A stretch of 64,000 bases of DNA from Triangularia verruculosa. Taxonomy: Eukaryota > Ascomycota > Sordariomycetes > Sordariales > Podosporaceae. Of the stretch, positions 44,570 through 54,472 are shown piece by piece; the first letter of the stretch is position 1; each line of letters begins with the position of its first letter. A program made the translations under genes and the position numbers. The stretch lies in NCBI GenBank assembly GCA_033296885.1, contig MU863923.1:1-64000 (forward strand). Direction: 5' to 3'. The notes beneath the pieces are model-generated. The model was not told the origin of the DNA. It saw only the letters and a program-made list of their open reading frames with translations, and did no database searches.

Positions 44570-46598
44570 ATGTGGCCCGTGAAAGCCGTAATAGAGGCCG
44601 TCAGCACCCTTCTCACTCTACAAGCCGACCTGTTTGGCTCGGATTCTATTTCACACAACAGCACACCAACATGGCACAGTTTTCTCGCCAAGCGAGCGGC
44701 CAAGGATTTTTTCCTGCGAGTAATGCCCCTCGGAGCGTCCATCACTGAAGGAGTAGGATCATCAGATGGACATGGATATCGGGATCTTGTTCGCGCCCAG
44801 CTGCGTGCCCAGGGATGGAATGTCAACATGGTCGGATCCAAGCAGAACGGAAGGTTTGGCGACAATGAGAACGAGGGGCACCCGGGGAATACCATCAACC
44901 AAGTTCGTGTCGAGTTCAGCAAAACCGGCAAAGCGTTGATGCCAAACTTGGTGCTGTTGAATGCTGGCACGTAGGTGCACCCGCCTCCTTTCTCCAGATG
45001 ACCAAGCTGACATGATGGGTCCGTCAAGAAACGATTGCATTCGCCAAATCGATACCAACAATGCAGGGGCTCGCCTCAAAGTCCTCATAGACGACGTCTT
45101 CAACGCAATTCCAGGAGTAATAGTAATTGTGTCGACCCTCGCACCATCACGGAAAAATGATAGCTGTTCAGCGGACCTCAGTCGACAATACCGGGATCTG
45201 GTTGCCAACACCTACAAAGGCAATCCTCGTATTGGCATGGCCGACCTTTACTCTGCCATCAACATAAACGACCACCTCCATCCTGACGGTATCCATCCCA
45301 ACGACGCAGGCTACGCCATCTTTACTTCCCTTTGGATGGACGCCTTCCGCAAACTAGAAGACCAGCTCCAAGCCCCCGCACCAGTGATCGATGATGGGCC
45401 GGCTGATGCCCCTCGAACAACCCCTCCTCCTGCTGCACCTGCGCCGCCAAATGACAGGGAGTGCAGCAAAACACCCAAGACTGTGGTAGACGGGACGTAC
45501 ATACATGAGCAAATTGAAAAGGGGATACTGGGCTCGGCAAAGATTCCAAAGAGGGTGGATGGGAGGGAGACAAGTCCATCGTCTGTGTTCTTTGCGAATG
45601 TTGTGGTTCTCAATAAACTTTTCAAGAGAGGTGAGGAGCTGGATGACCGGGTTGCGGTTTACCATGACGGAGAAGGGAGGAACAGGTACTTGTTAGCACA
45701 GAACAGCGCGCGCGGGAAGTTCGAGACGGACACTATGGAGTTCACAGTGGGAATCGATTGTGATGTTGGGAACGGGGCGAGGGTAATCTTCGCCGACTTT
45801 GTGAGTGGCTCTTTCGTTTTTGGATTCCAAGTATATGCTCTAACATTCTGATCAAATACAGAACAACGACGGGTTGGACGACTTTTTCTGTGTCAACACC
45901 AGAGCCGGAGTGTCGGTTTCCCTGAATCGTGGAGGAAGGCCACCAGCATTTGAGAGCATTGGGCAGGTTGTCATAGACCAGCAAGGCTTCACCGCAGACG
46001 ATGTTCGGATTGCCCGTAAGTAATACCATGAAGACCACTCTGACTGTCTGCCACTAATGACGATTCACCAGAAATCGATGGAGACGGGAGAGCCGACTAC
46101 TGCCTTATTAAAGCAGACAGCAGCATCCACTGCATTCGCCAAAATTCGCAAGGCGAGTTCAGCGGACCTTTGCAGTTGGCATTTGACAAACTATCTGGCA
46201 TCGACAAGAGCCGTGTCGTTTTGGGCGATATCAACGGAGAGTAGGTTTCGAGTCTAAACCGATTGCATACTGCAAAAATATCTAACTTGTCACCTCGTTC
46301 CAGCTTCCGCAGCGATTACATGAGGATCGGAGAAAACGGAAACATCCTTGCCTTCATCAACTCTGGGATGGGCCAGAATAACACTCCAGAATGGCGCGAC
46401 GCCGGCATCATCACCCAGGGCGGACTCGGCGTTATGCCACCAGAGCTGATCAAATTTGGCCGGATTTACGGCTCATCGAAGCTCGATTACATTTACTTGG
46501 ACGACAATAGAGGCAGCCTCGAGGTCCATGCTTGGCAAAACACCGGAAGAGGAGGCACTGTTCGTGTCACTGAGGGGGATTCAAACTGTCGTCCATGA
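44570..46598 (+). CDS. Secreted SGNH/GDSL-type esterase fused to FG-GAP (VCBS) repeats
   Basis: There are five exons, 44570-44970, 45029-45800, 45862-46015, 46072-46240 and 46304-46598, giving about 596 aa. Four introns of 56-63 nt keep the frame. After a weak signal peptide comes an SGNH hydrolase: PLGASIT holds the Ser (near residue 55), NAGTND the oxyanion Asn, and DGIHPNDAGY the Asp and His. A Pro/Ala linker follows. From about residue 385 the rest is a beta-propeller-like region with FADFNNDGLDDF, AQIDGDGRADYC and GDINGDFRSDY, the calcium-binding FG-GAP pattern. Such enzymes (CE3-like) deacetylate or cleave esters in plant polymers outside the cell. The exact substrate is unknown. Confidence 0.88.
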
Positions 46599-47797
46599 CA
46601 AGGGTCTTAGCATCCTTGAGGAAAGGGGTCAAACCCTTGTACATCACTTGTACTATTAATTTTGTTCACTTAGATAGACCTTTCTCTTTCGTCTCTTTCT
46701 TTTGTCCTGCCCTTCCACGGCAGAGGTGTTTATTAGACCATAGGTAGCTAGGTATGGCGTTAATTTGGAGTGCGAGTCTACCAACTCCGGTGCAAACGGA
46801 CCGAGACGACCAGCGGCTGAGAGGACGGAGTTCATGTGTCTAAAATAAAACTCGGGTTTGGCTTTGAAACTTCTCAAAAGACATGGAGAGCTCACGGTAG
46901 CAAAACAACAATTCAGACTGTTACACCGTAAGATTGCGCAAGTAATCAGTTAGAGAGCCGAGTCTTCTTCGTCCAATGCCTTGGAAGACTGAAGCCAATG
47001 AGTATCCGCATGAGTTTTATCTAGGTAAGGAGCAACTCAAGGTCGTTTGAGAACTCTACACTTACAAGGAGTCTCTTTGTTTGCGAACTGAAACCCGTGG
47101 AAGCATGCAGATGACGTCGAATCTGGTGTCAGGTCAGGCCCTTGCCATCATGTACTTTTCCCTGACTGCGGCCGGGAACTAGTACTGTATGTCGTGGTCC
47201 GTTTGCAGTGTAATCAAAGATAGGTAGAAAGACTCCGGCATACCGGGTACTGATCAATTCCTGTCACTTAAAGCCTTTTTGTCTTGCCTGACAGGTATGT
47301 ATTTCCTTTCGCTTGATAAACCCTACACCAAACAGATCTCCTGCCGGAGCCAGTTCCTTCAGGCGTGCCAAAGCAAATCACATAGAAGCTGGAAAAACAT
47401 GCCTAGGTAGGCATGGTGTCTTTTGATGGCAGCAAAGAACGTCAAAGTGGTATTATGAAAGTACCTATGAAAGTAGATATTTGCGTATGAAAGGTACCCG
47501 TATCCTACCTTATTCACTTGACATAAAAGGGGCTTTAAATTTGGTCAATGGGTGAGGTGAGCTTGCAAAGCTGGTTTCTTTCACAGGCATCATGATTGGC
47601 AATCGGTCAAGCAATTAGTAACTATGGAAGGCTCCAGATGGAAAAGGCAAGCACCTTCTGGAGTTTTGCATTTAAACGCCTTACTCTCAGCCAGATGGTC
47701 CTCTCTATTCAGTCCCATCCTCTCCATCATCAACATACCTATTACATGACAGACATCGACCATCAACAGATCTCTCCAATCCACGCAAACAATACCT
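46599..47797. other. Intergenic region, 1.2 kb
   Basis: No supported gene. AT-rich 3' region on the left and the promoter of the gene at 47798 on the right. A TAGGTAGC/TAGGTAGG-type repeat appears near 46742 and 47404. Confidence 0.45.
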
Positions 47798-49724
47798 ATG
47801 ACGGAAATCAACGCGAACAAAACGCAAGATATCGCGAGCAACATGACGGAAGTCAGCACGAGTAACATGTTAGAACCTGGAACGAGCAACATTTCAGGAG
47901 TTGAGACGACCAACAATTCAGAAGTCGAGACAAGAAAAGCACCAGCTCCCTCCTCCCACACCGAAGGGCCGCAGATGGCATCAGGCAACTTGCTTCAGAC
48001 TGGCGAGACATCCACCCGGGCGCTCAACTCGAGCACTACACCAGCCGGCTCGCCCAAGAACACGCCGTCGCAGGCTTCCAACGTAAGTACCCAACGTCTA
48101 TACCAAGGTATTCTTCTTGAAAAAATGCTGACCGCATCCGCTCGCGATCAAGGTGCCGGCGGAAACCCAGACAGCCAGCACCTCGGTGGCCCCTGGGGCT
48201 GGAACATCTGCAACTGCTGGCATGAAAAGGGTAGGCTTGTCACTTAGACCCCTCATAACCAATGATCACAATAGACTAACTTCCCTCCTCACCACCAATG
48301 AAGCCCCTCACCGCCGCCCGAGTGATGGAAATGCTCGAGACGCTCTCCCTCGAACGCCGCACCGAGATCCTCACCAACGCCGCCCTGTCCCATCGCCCCA
48401 CTGCGAAATCCATTGTGAACGACTACAACTTCCGGCGCAGGAGCTTCCTCAGCCAGATGCGCAAAGTCGACAAGATCTTTGCCGACTGCCGCGACCATGA
48501 TGAAAACCTCATCTATGCCCCTCGATTCATCTCTCAAATCAAGGACTGTCTGGACCGCATCATCGACGCCATCACGCCCGAGTCCTCGATGGAGGAAAAG
48601 TACGACGCGGTAGAGACGATGGTCAAGATCCAGAAGCCGATCCTGGATGCGGATTACGGCCGTGCGAGGGAACTCCGGAGAAGCGAGGACGAGCCAGAGG
48701 ACGGGGACTCGGAGTGCGACTACAGTGAGTACAGCCTCGGCGACCACTTCAGGCGCGACTTTGAGAACATTGTGGAGCTGGGGCGGAAGATGCTTCGGCT
48801 GGTGAGAAAGTTCACGGATGAGGAGCTGAAGCTGCTGGAGAAGGCGAGGGATGGGAGGTTGGCGGAGGGGATTCTGCAACTGCATCACTGCGAGATGAGG
48901 GCCTTTGGACGCTTGTTCATGGAGGAGTTTCCCTTCCACGTGGTGTTGGAGATAATCACAAAAGGCCATGCTGCGTGGCCCGAGAGCTCAGACACAAAGT
49001 TTCAGCGGGTTGTCGAGATGGCGAAGGAGACGGACCTGTGTGACTGGTCTGATGACGAGGGATCAGATGTAAGTACCTTACCCACCAACGCTCCGTTGTC
49101 ACATCCAGGACGATGCACTAACACACTCTTCCTGCGTACCTATAGTTCAGCGATGAATGGTCAGATGAATCCGACTTTGACGAGATCGCGCTTCTTTTCG
49201 ACGAAAATTGGTTTTTCGAACGTATCGGTTTCGAGGCCTCCGTTGAGATGATCGAGAAGCGTCTCGAGGGTCTGGTGTTCAGCGCGACCTCCAACCCCAC
49301 AATCCCAAAGTTTTACGGGTCATTTGGAGGTGTCTGCAGGCTCTTGGAGCATGTCTTCCAGTTCGAGAACAACTTTGGCCGGGAGCTCAGCCTCCAACCG
49401 GATGTTGTGAGCAACATGGCGAAGAAGCTTTTGTCCATGGTGCATGAGCTTCCGGAGGAGAGTTTTCGTGAGATCAGAAGCTGTTGGGGCGACGTCATTG
49501 AGAAAGACTTGGATTGCGAGGACCCATGGGAGGACTCTCCACACACGTTGGTAAAGGGGTTGATTGTTCTGGCAGGGCTTGCCTGTTCTTACTTTGGCGA
49601 TGAGAATCGCTGGAACCCTATCAAGCTTGCCGTGAATTTTCTGAGGGATGGCCATGGGCCCGAAACTGGAGAGACGGTTTGCATCCATTGCGGCGTGAAG
49701 CGGGAGGACTGTGTCGACAACTAG
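47798..49724 (+). CDS. Hypothetical protein of four exons
   Basis: Exons 47798-48082, 48153-48230, 48304-49068 and 49146-49724 give about 568 aa. Family not recognised. The first 120 residues are Ser/Thr-rich and disordered. The rest is helical and acidic (TAARVMEMLETLSLERRTEI, LVRKFTDEELKLLEKARDG). An acidic hinge DWSDDEGSD|FSDEWSDESD spans the last intron, and the end CIHCGVKREDC could bind a metal with further Cys. Intron 2 ends with AAG (48301-48303) after a clear GACTAAC branch site, because only that acceptor keeps the frame. A shorter protein starting at the Met at 48298 is the alternative. Confidence 0.65.
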
Positions 49725-50131
49725 AAGGAAAGGCTCACTGTAGGAGCGGCCCAGCCGTCAGCAATCTTTTGCGCGATGAGGCAAAGCTTTATTTAACTTA
49801 GGGAAGGTCATATTAGGGTTGTTATTTACCATAACAGGGATATTTTTAATAGACAGTGTGCGTGTTGTCAACTTTGGTTTAGGTTGTGGGCTTTGTCCAC
49901 TTCTTTTTTTCCTTCTTCATCCAACAATCCAAGCAATACGAATATACTAACCAACTCTTGATTATAACAATTGGCTAATCGTAACCGAGATTAAGTTTCT
50001 CTCCGCATCTGATCAACAAAGTTTCCCACCCATCCATCATCAATTGATTCAATCGAGCTTCGGTATCCGCTTTGATTCCAGAGTTCTGACCTCCGGATTT
50101 GCCCTTCATGATACTGCCTCTTCTGTTTCAC
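49725..50131. other. 3' region between converging genes
   Basis: Shared 3' untranslated DNA of two genes that point at each other. Nothing else seen. Confidence 0.45.
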
Positions 50132-51145
50132 TCATGTAAAGTTTCCATCACTGTGTGGAACCAGATCTTGACTGCATCCCGCAACGTCTTGAGCGTCTTG
50201 AATTGTTGAACGCTGCCTCTGCGCCTCCGTGAGTCCAATCTTGGACACAGACATGACCCACAAAGCCCGAACCTCATCCATCAGCCTGACGTTGGTTTGT
50301 GGTAGCGAATGCCCAAACCTTTCGGCAACCCATTTGGTGACATGTTCCCATCTGTTCAAAGACTGGGGCATATAAACAGCGTGGGCGAGGAAACTGATGG
50401 GCAAAAAGGAAGCATGCTCAAAGTCGATAATGTACAGGCGAGGACGACCGTCGGCCTCCGTCTCAATCATAAAGTTCTCGTCATTGAAGTCTGTGTAACA
50501 AAACGTAAGGTCCCTTTCGAAAGTAATCCGCGGCGCCTGGTCGGGTGTCCTGCGGTATTTGGGCATTCTTAGCACGATTCTGTTTAGGTGGTCCTCCAAG
50601 TCCTGAACGGTAGGGTAAACAATCGGGGCTTCGTGATCTTTGAAGAGGATGTGTTTTATCCTGCGTTCACCCAACGTGAACGGTCCCGGGGTCGCTCCCT
50701 GGGGAACCGGGATGCGACTTAGCCTGTGAATTCCGTCGGCGATCATGCGGTAGTATATGGGCTCATTGCGGTCACAGGTGGCGCCGTCAAGCGTCCGCAG
50801 TTGATGTTCGACGGGTTTTGCCTTGTCGAGGAGCTCCATGATGATGAAGGTCAAGCCTCCTCCCTTGGTGAATATCTTGAAGACTTCGGGGACGTAGATA
50901 TTGCAGGTTGGATCTCTCTCGCGTTCCCGCCGCATCCACTCATACGCAATCCTTTGCATGTCTCCCTCGCCCTGCTTGAATTCCACTCCGCCAACCTTGA
51001 CGAAGACGCGAGGGGAATTAGGTGGGTAGGTGAAGAAGGGGCGGAAGGAATACTGCCCCAGCTTGAAGAGCTCTTCATCTTCCTCAAGCGTCTGGGCGAA
51101 TTGTCTCACAGCAGCATTCTGGTCATTTGTCGGTGTTGGCGACAT
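50132..51145 (-). CDS. APH-like (aminoglycoside phosphotransferase/kinase fold) protein
   Basis: An intronless frame of 337 aa starting at the Met at 51145; an open extension to 51262 is hydrophobic leader-like and probably untranslated. The fold is read from the order of motifs. FVKVGGVEF is the strand with the ATP-binding Lys. FIIMELLDKAKPV is the hinge. FCYTDFNDENFMI stands for the catalytic loop, normally H-G-D-x-x-x-x-N, so the Asp and Asn are kept but the His is Cys or Tyr. RLYIIDFEHASFLP gives the metal-binding Asp. Many fungi have large families of such proteins with unknown substrates. The altered loop does not prove inactivity. Confidence 0.78.
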   Translation of the reverse strand: MSPTPTNDQNAAVRQFAQTLEEDEELFKLGQYSFRPFFTYPPNSPRVFVKVGGVEFKQGEGDMQRIAYEWMRRERERDPTCNIYVPEVFKIFTKGGGLTFIIMELLDKAKPVEHQLRTLDGATCDRNEPIYYRMIADGIHRLSRIPVPQGATPGPFTLGERRIKHILFKDHEAPIVYPTVQDLEDHLNRIVLRMPKYRRTPDQAPRITFERDLTFCYTDFNDENFMIETEADGRPRLYIIDFEHASFLPISFLAHAVYMPQSLNRWEHVTKWVAERFGHSLPQTNVRLMDEVRALWVMSVSKIGLTEAQRQRSTIQDAQDVAGCSQDLVPHSDGNFT

Positions 51146-51801
51146 TTTGATGATGATAGGGAAACGGGTTATTTTAGAGGAAAAGAAAAGCAAGCCAAAA
51201 GAAATCAGGTTTGGTGGGGGAGATCCGGAATTAACGAATATACAATAAAAAAAGCTTGGCATGCATACAGCGGGAAAGGGAATGCAGTTGTGCAGGTATA
51301 TTTGGTGTTGGTTGCTTTTTGCAAAACGAAAACAGAGCGAGGTCCGGCCTTATGAATTATAATACCCGATTTGGCCTGAATCGATCCCAAGGACTCAAGA
51401 TTGCAAGACACGGTTCTTTTGCTTTTCTTTACACAGGCACCCAGCTAACCCCCATATTAGCAAATCTCTTGATACCTAGGTACCGTGAGCGTCACATCCA
51501 ACGGCGATCTTGTCATTGTTGTTGGTTGAGGCTTGGCCTCAAGACGGCGGTGCGAAATAGCCGGTTGGCCAACAAAACCTAGCTCTGAATCAAGGGTTAA
51601 TGGTATTGTTGGTTGCTACCAGCTGGAATAGGAAACATTTTGAATTTCAAGGACGTATGTCTGCAAAAGTATTAAAGCTCTTTAGCTTCCAATGAAAAAT
51701 ACAATATTCACCATCATCCCTCTACTCTACAGTTCACACTTTACCTATTCCCTCACCTATATACTACCTTATCTTTGCTTGACTTTCCTGGCGAAAGCAT
51801 C
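51146..51801. promoter_or_regulatory. Divergent promoter region
   Basis: Genes on each side point away. No coding frame is supported inside. CCTATATACTACC near 51755 could be a TATA-like site for the gene at 51802. Confidence 0.4.
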
Positions 51802-52935
51802 ATGTCTTCATACGAACCCGCCCAGTACATTACCGATCCTGGCGCCCAGGTTTACGATGGGCGAGATGTTCAGAATGCAAGACGCAGTTACCCAGACTTG
51901 GCGTGGGCTCTGCAACAGCGCATCAGGCATTTCACCGTCGAGTTCCTGGCCAGCAGTGCGACCAAGCCCCACGTCGTCTTCAAGGTCAACCTCAACGCCC
52001 AAAAGGTTGCAAGCAACCGTCGTGCTATCAATGCTGCACGCGTGTCAATCGAGGCTGGACAGGGTGCAAACACCGGGGACGATAACTGCGGAGTTTGCCA
52101 GATCAAGCTTTGCGACTATGTCACGCAGACGCGTATCGCCTCTGCCGGCTTCGAGTTCAGGGTCACCAATTCCAATTTCACACTCGGAGACTTCATGGAC
52201 TTAATCATCGGCAGGCCTAACACCGACATGAGGATGTTCAATTTCTGCGAGGTTCGGGGAGGCGCGCTTGACGGATGCCGCGACTGGGTTACTCAGGCCT
52301 TCATCCGAGCCTACATGGCACGCTGTGTGGGCTGGGAAATTGTCGGCATCACCGGTCCTGACGGCGAGTTTGCGAAACCCGAGGAGGAATACGAGAAAAT
52401 CAGCATACAGGCTGAGCGGGGAGCGACTTACATCGACTGGAAGCACGGCCGGCCAGGCTTTCACGACGTTATTGGCAAATTCTTTGACGCCCGTCGCACC
52501 TCCCGAGCTGGCCGCTCCAAGGTCATTGTTTACCGTGACCTCCCGCTCGAGAATGGTCGTTTCTGGGCCGAAAGGTTTTCCCGAGTCGTTCGCGTCGTCG
52601 ATGAGCAACGGAACCCCGTTATTCTTCCTTACAGAGATCTTTCAAAGGCTGGCACTGGCTTGGGCAGGACTCCGAGTCCCTCTTCTAGCCGTCCCAGCAG
52701 CTCTGGTTACAGCAGTTCCCGTTCTGCTTCTTCTACCCGCGGCAGTGCCCCCCCACCCACAACCCGGCACAACGAACGTTCTTCTTCTTCTGCCCCTGCC
52801 CCTTCCCGCTACGGTACTGTTCCTGATTCTCGTTACGGTAGCAGTGTCTCTGGCTCTCATTCTTCCCGCGGTGGTGCCGTTCCTGCTCCGAGCCGTGGGG
52901 TTGCTCCTCCTAGTGGTCGTAGCGGCTATCACTAG
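51802..52935 (+). CDS. Hypothetical protein with folded N-terminal domain and Ser-rich tail
   Basis: An intronless frame of 377 aa from the Met at 51802 (an earlier Met at 51775 adds nine residues). Residues 30-190 look folded: an HFTVEFLASS strand, then PHVVFKVNLNAQ, FEFRVTNSNFTLGDFMDLII, and FNFCEVRGGALDGCRDWVTQ. The Gly-Cys-Arg-Asp-Trp-Val stretch recalls fungal DUF7770-type proteins, which have no known function; I give that link low weight. After about residue 285 the tail is Ser, Pro, Arg, Gly and Tyr and disordered. No signal peptide. Confidence 0.65.
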   Translation: MSSYEPAQYITDPGAQVYDGRDVQNARRSYPDLAWALQQRIRHFTVEFLASSATKPHVVFKVNLNAQKVASNRRAINAARVSIEAGQGANTGDDNCGVCQIKLCDYVTQTRIASAGFEFRVTNSNFTLGDFMDLIIGRPNTDMRMFNFCEVRGGALDGCRDWVTQAFIRAYMARCVGWEIVGITGPDGEFAKPEEEYEKISIQAERGATYIDWKHGRPGFHDVIGKFFDARRTSRAGRSKVIVYRDLPLENGRFWAERFSRVVRVVDEQRNPVILPYRDLSKAGTGLGRTPSPSSSRPSSSGYSSSRSASSTRGSAPPPTTRHNERSSSSAPAPSRYGTVPDSRYGSSVSGSHSSRGGAVPAPSRGVAPPSGRSGYH

Positions 52936-54472
52936 TAGGTAGGTATTACCCCTTGAGACGAACAAGATGGAGGAAAGACAGGGGTAGGATATATATACAA
53001 GGGCTTGATGCATACAAGATAGAATTTTAGAATGGGTTACGCTCTCCGGAAGAGCGCTGGGAAAGGTACCTACCTACCTACATGTAGAAAGGAGCAGGAC
53101 TTCCGGTAAGAAATAGATGAATCAGATGATCCTGCAACCCCCAAGCGAGGCAATAGACAGAAGTAGACCCTACCTGAGTAATCCCTGGGGAAAATAAACA
53201 GACCTTGAGTAGACCCTATACATGGACATGGAGTGGAAAATAGCTTGGGACGCTTTGTTGATGTTTTGGTGCTGATCCGTCACAAGTAGTAACTCATTCC
53301 ACGTGCCCAAGTAAACGAAAGGCTAGGCAAGTAGACCAAAGCCGCATATGGGCCGGTCCTAAGATCCGCTGGATTTGGTTTAGATAGACTGGCGAGGGGT
53401 CACGCAACGACTTGTCTCTACCTAAGATTCCGGTGTTACAACAACTAGCATAACACGGCCCCCGAAACCACCTGCAGTGACAGCAGCAGTGAACTCAAGT
53501 ATATATCTCCTGGCCCCGCCGCGAATGGTGCCGTCGATTAGGTACCATTCCAACATCGCCTTCGCATCAAAACAGCACCCTCCAGATCCTCACCCCCTTC
53601 CCTCCCTCCACCGCAACAGCCTGATCAAAAAGCGGCAGCAAGAAACCAGGGCACCATGGGCAGCAATCAGCACGACTGCTACGAACGCGACTAGTACCGC
53701 CGAAGAGCAACCTGGAACCAGCGACCGTGTCTCCTACGCCGCTACCGGTACTACCCAGGGCCTTCCCGGCCATGGCACGATTGCATTTGCGCAGATAACG
53801 CAGCCAAGCGGGACAAATCCTTACCCGGAGTCCTCAGGAAAACCCTGATGGCGAAAGAAGGGTAAGAATCCACGACAAAAAGAAGTTCGAGTCTAATCGC
53901 TTTCCCGGCTGGACACGCAGTCGGACTTTGGTCCAAACTCAATGACGAGGTTTATCCTCAGCTTTTGCGCGAGGTGGAGAGTAACTCGGTGAATCTGAGC
54001 GAGCGTTGATTTGTGTGTGTGGAAAGAAGATCGGGCGGGTGGTACTTGTGATGGCACCTAAGGATGACAAACTACACCAAATAGCGACAAACCCAATACC
54101 AGTCATGGTCCGGCCTAATTGACAGATCTGATCTCTTATTCTTGCAATGGTCATAACGATCATATCTATCAACTATTACTAGGTATGCTGTACAAAGGAA
54201 ACAGTTATGCTGATGAGCGTAATTATCCTCCACTCCTTCCCGGCCTTTGTCACTTCAAGTGCTGCCTGCAGTCCCTCCCAGATATGTATTGTCCACACCC
54301 ATTAAACAACGATGAGTTGTTGTCTGACCTCTGTACTTTGGACATCTGCCATCCTTTACCGAACCTCCGAGAACAAAACCGAATCACACCACATCACCAA
54401 CTTCCCTGCACGCGAATGCTCAACCATCTAACCATCCAAACACTTAGATGTCACAACCACCACCCCCTCATC
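52936..54472. other. Intergenic region, 1.5 kb
   Basis: A CCTA run stands at 53066-53082. A forward frame at 53477-53848 lacks domain or splice support. Otherwise nothing is seen; the right side is the 3' end of the next minus-strand gene. Confidence 0.45.

Noticed and set aside
48289..48969. Minus frame of 226 codons
   Set aside because: Antisense of an exon that has coherent helical sequence and intron support on the plus strand.
53477..53848. Forward frame of 123 codons
   Set aside because: Low-complexity end, no motif, and a better ATG context at 53655 lies in another frame and stops after 13 codons.
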